From: Epinephelus fuscoguttatus
Lineage: Eukaryota; Chordata; Actinopteri; Perciformes; Serranidae
DNA length: 64,000 nucleotides
Reading direction: 5' to 3'
Assembly (NCBI RefSeq): GCF_011397635.1
Contig: NC_064770.1
Span: forward strand, 20,553,707 to 20,617,706
The translations under genes and the position numbers were made by a program. Under the pieces are notes generated by a model that worked only from the letters and a program-made list of their open reading frames with translations, had not been told where the DNA came from and searched no databases. Of the stretch, positions 33,621 to 46,692 are shown in pieces (the first letter of the stretch is position 1; every line of letters starts with the position of its first letter).

Positions 33621-36600
33621 ATGACTTCGCTAAACGGAAAACCTGATGTTATGTTTGTACGAAACACTTTTGAATATAATGTTATCGGTTAGCGTTTATT
33701 GACAGAGAGTGTTAGTTAGCTAGTTAGCTAGCTAGCTAGCTTTTACTAGGGCGCTAACGCTAGCTTGGCTGTGTGTGTAACAGAGTTGAAGTTAGCTTGT
33801 AACGGCTCGTAGTTGTCAGATATGACTGGCTCCTAATCTGCGGTTGATATTATAAGACCTTAATTCTGAACTCAGAACAGTTACTGGTTATTATGAATGT
33901 TGTAATTAACAATCTACAAACAAGTTGTTTACATTACAGCAACGTTACTCTGACGTGCTGATGTTAGCTTTAGCAAAGTCTATAAAGTTCTTAACGTTAC
34001 AGTTGTATCTGATCTGTTGTGTAATTTCTGGTTCTGTTAGGAGGACGATGATCTGCCTTATGAAGAGGAGATTATCAGGAACCCATACTCAGTCAAATGC
34101 TGGATGCGTTACATCGAGTTCAAACAGAATGGAGCCAAATCCACCCTCAACATGATATATGAACGGGCCCTGAAAGAGCTGCCCGGCAGGTAACTAACAT
34201 TACAGATGACATCCACATTGTACTTAAATACAAGTAAACACGGGTACGTGCAAATCCGCAAATTATTGCAACCACATTTGCACGTGCATGCTTTGTAATG
34301 AAGATGAGACGTTTTGTGACTAGCATTGTTGTTAATAGATATGGGTACGAACGTTGACTTCCAACTAGGTGATAGAGTCAAGATGGCCAAATCAGGTTTT
34401 AGATTGTGTTCAGCTACTAACGTTATCTGCCTATGGTCCTGTTTTTACAGCTATAAGCTGTGGTACAATTATCTGAGAGAGAGACGGAAACAAGTCAAGG
34501 GGAAATGTGTCACTGACCCAGGCTATGAGGAGATCAATAACTGCCACGAAAGGGCATTGGTGTTCATGCATAAGGTAATTCATCCTATAAAGAACTACTA
34601 ATCAGCATAAAATAGCATTACATTGTAGTCTGTGGAAGTTTTGCTTGAAACTAACCGTCAATCTTTCCTTTTCTAGATGCCTAGAATTTGGCTCGATTAC
34701 TGCCAGTTCCTTGTGTCTCAATGCAAGATCACAAGAAGTCGGCAAACATTTGACCGTGCGCTCAGAGCTCTTCCTGTTACTCAGCACCCACGCATCTGGC
34801 CTCTGTATCTCCGCTTTGTTCGTAACCTGCCCCTGCCTGAGACTGCCATCCGGGTGTACCGTAGGTACCTTAAGGTGAGAGCATGATACACAAACTAGTT
34901 CCATACAGCAGCTGTCATTTAGGGAGGTTTGTGATTACACTGATAGTTGTATTTGAGCATCTTGAGTGGCAGCTTATTAGCTGAACATTTTCTGTAAATG
35001 GGGCGGCAGTAGCTCAGTCCATAGGGACGAGGGTCGCTGGTTCAAGCTCCTGTTCGGAACAAGCATGGAGTGTAGACTGGTTGCTGGATAGATGTTAGTT
35101 TGCCTTCTGGGCACTGCTGAGGCGCTCTTGAGCGAGATACTGAACTCCCAACTGCTCAGGGCACCTGTCCAAGGCAGCTCCCTCAGTCTGACATCTGTCC
35201 ATTAAATGCATTTAAAGGTGCTGTTTGTACATGTGTGTGTATTTTGTGGCCAGTGTGTATATGACGACAGAGTGGAAAAAAATTGTATTTCCCCTCAGGG
35301 ATTAATAAAGTATATCTTTTTCTTCTTCTTCTAAATGTCTAAAGATTCTCAGCCAAGTGAAAGACTCCTGGATTTAGGCTTGAGGATGTTTCACCAATCA
35401 TCCAAAAGGCCTTAACAGCATACTATATTGCGCTTTATGTTAAGTAGAAAGCAAAACACATTTCCTAAAAATCTTATCCATACAACAGAACAGGATTAGT
35501 TGAAATTACTATTGAACTGTGATTTTTGATCTGTGATGACTCATTCTGACTGGACTGTTCATCATTTATTTTGTGTTTTGTCTTGTTTGTACTCCATATC
35601 ACAATTGTGGTGAAGAGTTAATAAATATGACTATAAATATGACTATGAATATGAAAAGGAGAGCTGTCATTAGATTATGATGTTGAAATTTAAGTGAACT
35701 TTATCTTTGTAAATGAATGCTCTAACTATATGCTGTCTGCTCTTTGTACCATGTAGCTTTCTCCAGAGAATGCAGAGGAATACATAGACTACTTACGATC
35801 TGTTGGCCGCTTGGATGAAGCAGCTGTGCGACTAGCAGCTGTTGTCAATGATGAAAGCTTTGTGTCCAAAGAGGGCAAGTCCAACTATCAAGTAAGATAT
35901 TATTCTCATTCCAATTTTTTTTTAATTTTTTTAATTTTTTTTGCTGACCATGAAGATTATTAAATCTTGTTTCTGCACTTGTTTGTTGCAGCTGTGGCAT
36001 GAGCTCTGCGACCTGATCTCCCAGAACCCTGATAAAGTGACCTCTCTGAATGTTGGAGCCATCATCCGAGGGGGCCTCACTCGCTTCACAGACCAGCTTG
36101 GAAAACTCTGGTGCTCTTTAGCTGACTATTACATTAGGAGTGGTCACTTTGAGAAGGTGTGTTTCTTCTGAGAGGCTTCAGTTTTTATACTTATATTGAA
36201 AGATATCTATCCAAAATACTCCTCTGCTTTATATTAAGCTAGTTGTTCACCTCACATTTATTTACTGTGTGTCAGGTTGACTGACAGCCTATGACTAATA
36301 ATATGTCATTATTTTCTCAGGCACGTGATGTGTATGAGGAGGCCATCCTTACAGTGGTAACAGTAAGGGATTTCACACAAGTGTTTGATAGTTACGCTCA
36401 GTTTGAAGAGAGCATGATTGCAGCGAAGATGGAGACCACCTCTGAGATGGGGAAGGATGATGATGGTATGTGTGGATTCATTAATATTGGCAGTGTTGCT
36501 TGCACTTCTTTTGTCGTGCATGTCTTACTCACTGTCCCTCTCCTTCCAGATGACATAGACATGGAGCTTAGACTCGCTCGCTTTGAGCAGTTGATAGCCC

Positions 36601-39600
36601 GGCGGCCCCTCCTGTTGAACAGTGTACTACTGCGGCAGAACCCTCATAATGTCCATGAGTGGCACAAGCGGGTTAAACTGTATGAGGGCAATCCACGGCA
36701 GGTGAGGTTTTTGGCCTTCTGTATCTGGTTTTTTTTTTTTTCTTCTTCTTCTTTGACAGGGACAGTATACACACAATTCAAAGTGGTATAACATCTAAGA
36801 AACACCACACATCGGGCCTCATTCACAAATCTATGCTTAAACCATGTATGCAAACGTTTACATACAAATACGGTATATTTTCTTACCTGACTTTGTTTTT
36901 TTGTGAACCAATATACAACGGCCTCAGACTATACATACACCAAATGATGAAGATGAGATGAAGACACCTTTTTAATAAATGCATAGCTTATGAAAAACCA
37001 CATTCATTAAAAAAAAGTCCTAAATAGATAATTAAATTAATGATATTCAAAAACATTTATTTACTAATGCATTGGCCAAATGTATTCGATAACTATAAAT
37101 TTGATGCCCTGTAATCCTCAACAATCACGGTCCTAAATGAAATGTTCAACTATAAAAACCAAGTCCAAGTTGTAGCTTACAGTAGAGTATGTAGCCCATT
37201 TCACACATAAACTGCAAACCTGAAATTATCCAATATCACCCAGAGGAGCTGTATGTGAGAACGCAAATGTTGAATTCAGCAGGTAGTTGTCCAGAGATCT
37301 CACAGCAAGCGAGTGGGCGCGTTGATGGTGTTTCTATCATGCTGATAGTGCGAAACTGCAGGAAAACAAGTGTCCGAAGGTGAAGAAGGAGGATTATTTA
37401 ATGAAAACATTAACGAAAATGTCTAACTGGAGAGGTGACGAGATTTGGGAACTTGCATATGTAAGGGCCAAAGCCAAAATCGTCACTCAGATTCAAGGAA
37501 TGGCAAGAGACTCTGTTGTTAATGACCAAGTAACAAACTGGCTATGTGACCATGGTGTAATCTACACAGACAACTCTCTGTTGTGTGCTACATGTGTGAA
37601 AGGGAAACTCCAGACAATATCCATATCGGATTCTCCAGAAGTTGAAATGTAACAGTTTTGGTTTTCATTATTTTTATTGAATTGGTCTATAATTTTTGGC
37701 TACTTCCACCAATTACTATTGCACTGAAATTGCACATATATAAAAAGGTATATAAAAGATTCTGATTTACCTCCAAGCAGATGACATGTAAATGACATAC
37801 CTAGCTTTGCTGGAAGTTATTGCCAAGACATTTACTAATATATGCATAGACACAACTTAACCACTGTCCATGATACACCTTAAGGCAAACATGTTCCTTT
37901 ATATAAAGAAATGGGGTTGTGGCAGTATGCTGATTGCCAACTGTAGGCACGCACTTGTCAGTTTAGAATGACTGCTCATCAAACATTCGCAATGTTACCA
38001 CATATCAGAAAGTTAGGCCTATTACCTTGATGTTTATGTTACTCATGGATGTGTGCTTACCCTATCTTCTGCAGATCATCAACACATACACAGAGGCAGT
38101 GCAGACAGTGGATCCAATGAAGGCCACAGGGAAACCTCACTCTCTCTGGGTTTCCTTTGCTAAATTCTATGAGGAAAATGAGCAGCTGGATGATGTAAGT
38201 CACTGAGGTCTTTTCACAACAATTCTAGAAACCATCTGCAATTCAAATCCGATTGCTGTTTTCTGTTATTGATATGTCCTACATCCACTGACTGTCACTC
38301 AGGCCAGGACAATTTTTGAGAAGGCTACCAAGGTGAACTACAAACAGGTGGATGACCTTGCCGCAGTGTGGTGTGAATATGGAGAGATGGAACTACGCCA
38401 TGAGAACTATGAACAGGCACTGCGCATACTGAGGGTGAGACACTTACATCTCATCTGCTGACATCATTACAGTTGCAATCAGTAAAATAAAAACCACATT
38501 ACACCAGATGTTAAGCAACATCTAGTGGCAGGACTGAGAAACTACAACAATGTTGAAAAGTTGGATTTTCGAAAGCGAATTCTTTATCCTGATTTAGCTT
38601 GTGATTTTCATTTTGAATTTGACACCAGGAAACTGATACAGGACTTCATAGATAAGACCTGAGGCTACATATCATAATGATGTTAGTGTAGGACTTTGAA
38701 CTCTTGACTGATAAAAACATTGCATATTGTTGATTGCTTAGTCTAGATCTTTTTCCTCTTTTCAGACAGTGGACAGATGTTGACTTGTTTGGGGGAACAA
38801 AGCCAAGAGCGTAGTGCAGATAGTTTAAGGCTGTAGGAGATGGGAGTACCGACAACAAACAGATTTGGGGTAGCTCTGCTTGTTTAGAAATAAAAAAAAA
38901 TCAAAAAAAATCTCAGCACCAGATAATGGAGTGACACTGATTAGCAATTGATTATCAAATAGTAAAATATTACTGATTGCACCTTTTTAAATGTATTAGA
39001 CACTTGGGTTTTTGTGTGTAGTTGATTTATGGATATAGTTGTAAGACTTTTTTTTTTTTTTTTTTTAATGATTTGAAAATAGAAAGCTACAGCCATCCCA
39101 TCCAAGAAAGCAGAGTACTTCGATGCATCTGAGCCAGTCCAAAACAGAGTTTACAAGTCCTTGAAGGTCTGGTCTATGCTGGCGGACTTGGAGGAGAGTC
39201 TGGGCACTTTCCAGGTATGTTCACTGCATGTCTGTGGTTTTACAGGTGTATGTAATTTCTAGGGGTATCAAGATTTTGATTCTGAATGCAAAATTGATTG
39301 AAATAAGCTTTCAGTTTCTGTGGGATCTGTTATTCTTGCGATATCTTTTGTTCTCTCCACCCCCTCCTACTTGAGCGAAGCGGAAGGAAAAAATAAAGAC
39401 TTCAAAGATGACACAGTGTAGTTTACTAGTTGCCTGTAGCTGCACTTTTCCAGACACCAAGGCTGCTGCCGTAGTCATAGATAACAGAGGAAACACAACT
39501 GAAAAACCATCCCTGAAGTCAGTGGTGTGACAAGATTTTGCCTTCCACGTGAATTATGTAAACAACAAACATGATGTTGACAGAAAAACTACAGTTTGTA

Positions 39601-42600
39601 GCCTGTGCTGCATTCAAGCACCATACGCCACCTCAGGCAACATGACAAATATGGCAGCACATGTTCACACAGACATAAGCAAATTCGATCTGGTTGCCTT
39701 CTGGAAGTAAGGAAGCTGAAGCTGTTTTTGTAAAGCACGCTTCTGCCATCTAGTGGCTCTTCATTTTGTTTTTGTGTCACAGTTTGTTCCCAGTAGACTG
39801 GTTAAATAAGTTATTGTTATTAAAATTAATAAAAAATAAGTTTTTATAAATTTGACCATTTGGCCTTAGCACATTTCAAATAATTTGGCAGCTGTGTCAC
39901 ACTTGATACCATCTTTTAAAGAAAGAATTTGAAAATGGAACTGCACTTGTCAGGGCCTTCAACCAAAGGTGTGATGGTCTTGACAAATCCATGCTTGGTA
40001 ATCTAACAATGACATAGCTGTCAGCGCTGGAAAGAAATGGTTTCAACTGAATTGATTTGTGACCTTAAAATCAAATTTCAAATTAAGTGGATGATTTAGA
40101 GAATCGTGACACCCCTAGTTACTACATTTGCAGAAAGTATACATCACATGTCAGGTAAACTAGATATTTAATGCTGCTCTTAGAAATCTTATCCACTGTG
40201 TGCTTTTCTGTGTCTTTGAAATCACTGCTGTTGGGGCTGGGTGATATAATGACTATGTACAATATATTGATATATTTTCAAACAAGATACAGATTCAGAC
40301 AACACCATTTATATCAACATAGGGTCAAGTTGCTCTCCTCTCTCACACTCTCTGCACAGCTTTGCCCAACTCACTCACTTACAAGTTCTCCAGCATCATT
40401 CAGAGAGACACAGAGCTGCTCCTCTGTTGTATCGCCCAGCCCTAAGTGCTGTTAATCATGAGTGGTGAGTGGTATATTTGGTTTAATTCTTCCTCCATTT
40501 TTTCTTTTTTTCTTTCCTCAGTCTACAAAAGCAGTGTATGATCGCATCATTGACCTCCGCATTGCCACACCACAGATCATCATCAACTATGCCATGTTCC
40601 TTGAAGAGCACAACTACTTTGAGGAAAGCTTCAAAGTAATTACACACCACTAATTAACTACACCAGCATCTAATGTCAATGTGTGTTTTTGCCTTGGTCG
40701 GTGTACCACCCTTTTAAACGATTCTTCAATGTCTTTGTCAATACCTTTTTAGGCATATGAGCGTGGCATTGCGCTCTTCAGGTGGCCAAATGTTTATGAT
40801 ATCTGGAACACATACCTTACAAAGTTCATTGATCGTTATGGGGGCAAGAAGCTGGAGAGAGCCAGAGATTTATTTGAACAAGCTCTGGATGGCTGCCCTG
40901 CAAAGTTTGCCAAGAGTAAGTAGCTCACAATTTATATAGAGTATATTCCACATCGTTTCTGCTTTTCTCTTTATGAAATGTACTGATGGCCAATGTACCA
41001 CTGTGTCCTGCTTTCCAGCCATTTACCTGTTGTATGCCAAGTTGGAGGAGGGATATGGATTGGCACGACACGCCATGGCTGTTTATGAAAGAGCAACGCA
41101 GGCAGTAGAAACTGAGGAGAGACATCACATGTTCAATATCTACATCAAGAGAGCAGCTGAAATTTACGGAGTCACGTATACCAGAGCAATTTACCAGAAA
41201 GCTATCGAGGTACATTGGAAAATGATCAATCAATAAGACAATATGTCGTATTTGAGCATCTTTTTATTTGATTATGTGTTTATACTTTCAAATTATTATG
41301 TGTGGATTGTAACACAGATCTTTTAACTATTTCTGACCAATCAAAATGACACAGTTTGCTGTTCTATTCATATTTGAAATAACTGAAATCAGAATTTTGT
41401 TTTTATCTAGGTCCTTCCTGATGAGCATGCAAGGGACATGTGTCTGCGATTTGCTGACATGGAGAGTAAACTTGGCGAGATTGATCGAGCCAGAGCAATC
41501 TACTCCTACTGCTCCCAGATCTGTGACCCAAGGGTGAGATAAACCACCTCCTGCCGTAAACTGTTTCTGAATAAAATGTCACATTTCCACTAGTGATGTA
41601 CATATCATAATTTCTCTTGATATATTTACGAATTTGATCTGTCAGGTGACTGCAAACTTCTGGCAGACCTGGAAAGAATTCGAGATCCGCCATGGAAATG
41701 AGGACACAATTAGAGAAATGCTGAGAATCAAACGCAGTGTCCAAGCCACATACAACACCCAGGTCAACTTTATGTCCTCTCAGATGCTCAAGGCCACAAC
41801 AAGCTCCACAGGTACAGGTGAGAGAGCTTGCACTAAGTTGTTAGCTGTAAATGTTTTAGGTTGTGTGGAGCATTGGGGGGATGTTTAATTATATTGACAC
41901 TTAAGCCACCAATGTGAATTCCATGATGTGGAAAACAGGGATAGAGTTGATAATAGAAATGAAATCAAATGTAGAACATGGAATATCAAAGAATTTACCA
42001 TTTTGTAAAAATCAGGGTTTTTCCCTACCATTATAAGTGGGTTTTTTTTTCCACAGTGCCTAAGCCAAATGAACAGAGAAAACTATGATGCTATGTTTTG
42101 GTGTCATTTACGAGCATGCTGCTTCTTTCCCCTACTTTCTGTATGTTTCACTGAAGACACGGCTTAGCTTCTCACACACACACACACACACACAGATGGC
42201 TGGCCAATTCATACTTTTTGCTGTGGTCCATGTGACAGAAACGTTACATGTACGTCTGCATGCAGCCCAAAATTTGTAACTACGCAGACTGTTCGCATAG
42301 CAAGTGCTCAGGGTTCCCACAGTTGTGGAAAACCTGGAAAAGTCATGGAATCAACATCACAATCTTGTTTTCCAGGCCTGGGAGAGTTATTGGATTGGTA
42401 AAGTCCTTGAAAGTTTTGGAAACGTCAGGGAATTTGGTTGTGTGTATGTTCCATAGATAACCTTCCATGTAATGTAATATAATGGAAAATTTATTTTCTG
42501 TAGGCTAGCTGTTGACATAATTTAGTTCTAATATGTGATGATGTTTGACAACGTGTTCTGTCTCCTTTCATGTAGGCCAGCTAGCTGGAATTATGTTTGA

Positions 42601-44065
42601 ATAGAGTTTGAATCTGACATGTTTGAATAAGAGAAAAATGAAGTTATGACAGTGTAATTTACCATGTGGAGCTGTGAATCCCAGTTTCCACACCTATGCT
42701 ATGCCTTACTACTTTTAAATTAAACTGCATTTTGGGGATGGAGCAATGTATGTTTTACACATTGTGAATGGTCATGAAAATTTTATTATGTGCCCTTGAA
42801 AAGGTGTGTAGAAGTTTTGAAATTTTCTTCGTGCCAAGTAATCCAAAAAACAGAGTAATTTGACACTAACAGCTAAATTTAGAGCAGAGTAATATTGACT
42901 AATATGAAGTTCAGATGTGAATCACTGTAGTCTACATAAGGGCGAAATGTTTTCTTTTAGGACTGTATTGAAACACTTTAAAGTATTGTGTTAAATCAGT
43001 TTAATTGTGTGAAATTCAGAAAAATTAAAGCGGAAAAACACAGAATCTGGGGAATAAACAAAAAAAAAAACAAACATATTTTGTAGGGCCGTACAGATGC
43101 CATATATTTGTCCCAAATCCTGAGGTTACACTGCAGAACTGTACAAGAACCAATGTATTAATTCTTCTCTTATATTTCTCTGTTTGTCCAACCTTTTATT
43201 TGATGTTGTATCCAGTGTCCGATCTCGCTCCAGGCCAAATGGGAATTGATGACATGAAGATGTTGGAGCAGAAAGCACAGCAGCTCGCTGCAGAAGCCGA
43301 ACAGGACAAAGCCAAGCCTAAAGAAAAGATTCTCTTTGTCAGGTTTGTCTTTTTTCCTTTACTCTAGTGAATCATCATCAGTTGTGAAGGTTCTGCCTTT
43401 TTATAAAACTGGACTGTGTCCGTGTTCCAGCCTACAAGGTGACACATAAATCTTACTCTCTGCATCTCCCTGTGCAGGAGTGACACCTCTCGCAGTGAGT
43501 TGGCTGAGCTTTCCAAGCAAGCCAATCCTGATGAGATTGACATTGATGATGATGACGAGGATGAAGATGATGACGACCAGGGACCAGAAGGTGAGACACA
43601 ACAGCCTCAGCAGAAAAACAGAACATAAACGGTTTAAAGGTTCAGTGTGCTGGATTTAGTGGCATCTAGGTGTGGTTGCAGATGGCGTGTAGAACTACAG
43701 TGGCGAAGGCGATAACATGAAAACAGGAATGGCCCTATCTTGAGTCAGTGTTTGATTTGTCTGTTCTGGGAGTAGGCATGGGGGACTCCGTGGGAGAGGA
43801 CCTACTACATATGTAGATATAAAAGTATTAATCTAAGGCAATGAAAACACAATGATTCTTATTTTCAGGTGATTATAAACTAATAAAAACATAGTTATGA
43901 ATACTCAATTTCTGCCAATAGATGTCCCTAAATCTTACACAATGAACTTCACACATTTATTTGTAAACATGTGCGTTAAATGTCTTCTCTTGGCCTTTTA
44001 CAGAGGTGCAGCTAGAACAGAAGAGTATCCCCACAGCTGTCTTTGGAGGGCTTAAAGACGACTGA
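33621..44065 (+). CDS. xab2: XPA-binding protein 2 / pre-mRNA-splicing factor SYF1
   Basis: XAB2/SYF1 is a nuclear HAT-repeat (half-a-TPR) superhelical scaffold of the Prp19-related spliceosome complex, and it acts in transcription-coupled repair through XPA, CSA and CSB. Nineteen coding exons give 2,556 nt (851 aa), close to the human 855. Exons: 33621-33656, 34041-34189, 34451-34574, 34677-34874, 35757-35891, 35992-36156, 36321-36465, 36550-36701, 38075-38194, 38303-38434, 39083-39214, 40522-40635, 40753-40915, 41019-41209, 41411-41533, 41645-41817, 43215-43342, 43477-43590 and 44004-44065. Recognisable segments are [71 protein letters not shown] and [14 protein letters not shown]. An acidic Asp/Glu run precedes the C-terminus VFGGLKDD. 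The ATG at 33621 is preferred (purine at -3). An in-frame ATG at 33591, after a T-tract, would add ten residues. Confidence 0.95.
35001..35332 (+). mobile_element. tRNA-derived SINE in xab2 intron 4
   Basis: The head GGGCGGCAGTAGCTCAGTCC resembles a tRNA 5' half with an A box, and GGTTCAAGCTCC (35039-35050) is a slightly altered B box. A tRNA-unrelated body follows, ending in GGGATTAATAAAGTATATC and a TTCTTCTTCTTCT tail. The orientation is the same as xab2. It is not a functional tRNA, as no cloverleaf completes. Confidence 0.75.
37380..37652 (+). pseudogene. ORF remnant with Myb/SANT-like motif in xab2 intron 8
   Basis: This 90-codon open frame reads [19 protein letters not shown], then [21 protein letters not shown]. 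The spacing resembles the Myb/SANT-like DNA-binding domain of Harbinger-type transposon accessory proteins, where a tryptophan-led helix is followed by an 'I..QI.G..RDS' segment. The later part ([14 protein letters not shown]) does not continue the domain convincingly. There is no splice signal joining it to xab2. It is likely a transposon remnant; recognition is by eye only. Confidence 0.4.
40233..40444 (+). mobile_element. Short TIR element (hAT-like) in xab2 intron 11
   Basis: The element begins GGGGCTGGGTGATA and ends TATCGCCCAGCCCTA, its imperfect reverse complement. The flanks ACTGCTGTT and AGTGCTGTT agree at 8 of 9 positions, compatible with the 8-bp target duplication of hAT elements. 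Internal sequence is shared with 466-1053. It has no coding capacity. Confidence 0.55.
42172..42194. repeat. (CA)n microsatellite in xab2 intron 16
   Basis: About eleven uninterrupted CA units lie in the intron between exons 16 and 17 of xab2. Confidence 0.9.
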
Positions 44066-44449
44066 AAGAAGCCTCCCTCGCTGATTTCTCTTGTCGGCAT
44101 CAAATGGGCTCCATTTTTAACTTTGTGTAATTACTTAGTTGTATTCATGTTACTTTAATAGAAATTGTCATGAGTGAAACACAGGATGGCAACGTTTTTG
44201 CCTTCTGTGTTTTTTCCTGATGGATTTTTGTAGTACAGTATACAAAGATATGAACTTGTGTCAGTATTGGCCATATGGTGTCAGTCTTTCACAAGTATCA
44301 GACTCAAGCTAATTGTGCGATTGAGCAGTTTTCTGTCATGACATACTGATTTGGAGGCAGATGATAACTGTAACTGAAGTCTGACATATTCAAACATGTC
44401 TCTGAACATTTTGTTAAAGAATTAACAGTAAAAACACTGTTGTACACCT

Positions 44450-44455
44450 AATAAA
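44450..44455 (+). terminator. xab2: Polyadenylation signal of xab2
   Basis: AATAAA lies 385 bases after the stop codon and gives an ordinary 3'UTR. Another AATAAA at about 44829 is a possible distal site. Confidence 0.6.
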
Positions 44456-45586
44456 TGCAGAGATCTTGCTCTAACAGGAAGCTCTGCCATAGAAAACAGA
44501 GGGGAGGAGCATAGTTTTTCAACAGAAGGCATTCATTTGAACGTGCAGCTGAGCATTCAAGCCTCACAATGTTGGCTTGGGGATCTCTAGTAGGTGGGTG
44601 TCTTGCAAAACCTCATGATAATGAAAAGATTTCATAATTTGTTTACATACTGTATGCCACCTTTTAAATATCAATATCGTGACCCAATGCAGTCTGACAG
44701 TGTTTGGTATACAACAACATTTTTGCCACTGCATAAGTGTGTGACTTATGTACCAGCAAATCTAATTGACAAGGTGGTCTCTTTGAATGTCTGAAACTTT
44801 TGTTACGTTGTCCTGAGAACACAGTTATAATAAAAAAAATGGATTTATACCTGTTAAGTTCGGTGATGTTAATCTGGCAGATGAAAATGCACCCGAGAAA
44901 AGAGAAGGACGTTCTTTTGAAAGGAACATTTTATTGAAAGAAGAGTGAAGCATTCAAATCTCACTTTCGCTGTGTAAGGATGCAAAACTCCTTTAGTCAG
45001 ACATCACGAAACGCATATGTGCAATGTATGTTTCCAGGGAGAATCACTTTTAAGATTTAATGTCATATAGATGTACATCAGTATTCAAGATGCCTCATGC
45101 TTTAATTGTCACCATCCAGCAAGAGTTAAATGAAATAATAAAGTACTTGGAAGAAATTGTTTCTTTCATAATTAGATTAAAATAGCTGAGAGGTAATCCT
45201 CTTACAAAGTTACTGCAGTGGAGCACTTGGAGTGCTTGTGGAACTTTGAGCAACATCATGTGATGAGGCACTCTTGAGATTTCTGTTTTCCGATGTGGAT
45301 GGTGCTGCTGGAAACAGCACTTCAAAAACAACTGGAAGGAAACGGCCTGCATAGATTTACATAGTGTACAAGTAGCCTATGTTTACTCTGTTCCTCTCAT
45401 TTCAACTTTGTTATATATACTTCAAGCTACTTTTAAGGTGCAGTAGGTATATAAGCAGCTTAACACATCTGCAGGATTCTGACATTTCTGCTGTTAGATA
45501 CTAGACACTAAATGATTATTTAATCACAAGCTGATGTAAGTAGTTCTTATTTAATTTATCCCTTCCTTGATAATGTGACCATCATA
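44456..45586. other. Intergenic region 3' of xab2
   Basis: About 1.1 kb of AT-rich sequence. Small open frames (44594-44794, and 45095-45352 on the minus strand) have no recognisable domain. Part of it may belong to a long xab2 3'UTR if the distal signal near 44829 is used. Confidence 0.45.
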
Positions 45587-46690
45587 CAGTCAGGTCCATA
45601 ATTATTTGGACAATGATACAGTTGTCATCATTTTGGCTCTGTACACCACCACAATGGGTTTTAAATGAAACAATGAATACCTGCTTAAAGTGCAGACTCT
45701 CAGCTTTCATTTAAGGCTTTTTTCAAAAATGTAGTATGAACCGTGTAGGAATGACAACCATTTCTTCACACAGTCCCCCAACTTTAAGGGCTCATAAGTA
45801 TTTGGACAAACTAACATAATCATCAATTAAACAGTCAGTTTTAATACTTGGTTGCAAATCCCTTACAGTCAATCACTGCCTGAAGTGTTGGACACATAGG
45901 CATCATCAGATGCTGGGTTTCTTCCCTGGTGATGCTCTGCCAGCCCTTTACTGCAGCCGTCTGCACTTCCTGTTTGTGTTTTGGGTGTTTTGCCCTCAGA
46001 ACTGGTTCTCTTGTATTTATTGGTGATGTGACTGCTGAGAAGAGCAGCAGGATGAAAGCTGAAGTGTTTGGGGCACCATTATCTGCTCAGATTCAACTAA
46101 ATGCTTCAAAACTCATTGGACGATGCTTGACAGTGCAGATGGACATTGACCTGAAGCATACTGCAAAAGCAACCAAAGACATTTTTAAGGCAAAGAAGTG
46201 GAATGTTCTGCAATGGCCAAGTCATATCATCTGACCTGAATCCAACTGAGCATGCGTTTCTCTTGCTGAAGCCAAAACTGAGGGCAAAACACCCAAAACA
46301 CAAGCAGGAAGTGCAGACGGCTGCAGTAAAGGGCTGGCAGAGCATCACCAGGGAAGAAACCCAGCATCTGATGATGCCTATGTGTCCAACACTTCAGGCA
46401 GTGATTGACTGTAAGGGATTTGCAACCAAGTATTAAAACTGACTGTTTAATTGATGATTATGTTAGTTTGTCCAAATACTTATGAGCCCTTAAAGTTGGG
46501 GGACTGTGTGAAGAAATGGTTGTCATTCCTACACAGTTCATACTACATTTTTGAAAAAAGCCTTAAATGAAAGCCGAGAGTCTGCACTTTAAGCAGGTAT
46601 TCATTGTTTCATTTAAAACCCATTGTGGTGGTGTACAGAGCCAAAATGATGACAACTGTATCATTGTCCAAATAATTATGGACCTGACTG
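45587..46690 (+). mobile_element. Foldback Tc1/mariner-family element
   Basis: The 1,104-bp element lies between TA dinucleotides (45585-45586 and 46691-46692). Its ends CAGTCAGGTCCATAATTATT and the exact reverse complement open inverted-repeat arms of about 415 bp (45587-46001 and 46276-46690), leaving only about 275 bp between them. The right arm carries the C-terminal codons of a transposase and the left arm is its inverted copy, so the original 5' half is gone. The same 23-residue frame (MMLCQPFTAAV...) therefore appears on both strands at 45929 and 46348. Confidence 0.85.
46003..46434 (+). pseudogene. Truncated Tc1/mariner-family transposase, C-terminal half
   Basis: The fragment starts LVFIGDVTAEKSSRM (around the first catalytic Asp), continues VQMDIDLKHTAKAT (second Asp) and KAKKWNVLQWPS. 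It then changes frame near 46220, with TGA in the first frame, before DLNPTEHAFLLLK (third acidic residue) and ends DCKGFATKY with a stop. The N-terminal DNA-binding region is absent and the central frame is broken, so the fragment is non-functional. Confidence 0.8.
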
Positions 46691-46692
46691 TA

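Noticed and set aside
35001-35060. Possible tRNA gene
   Set aside because: A- and B-box-like sequences are present but no acceptor stem or anticodon arm can be completed; it continues into a SINE body and tail.
45095-45352. 85-codon minus-strand frame 3' of xab2
   Set aside because: No family resemblance; sits in AT-rich intergenic or 3'UTR sequence.
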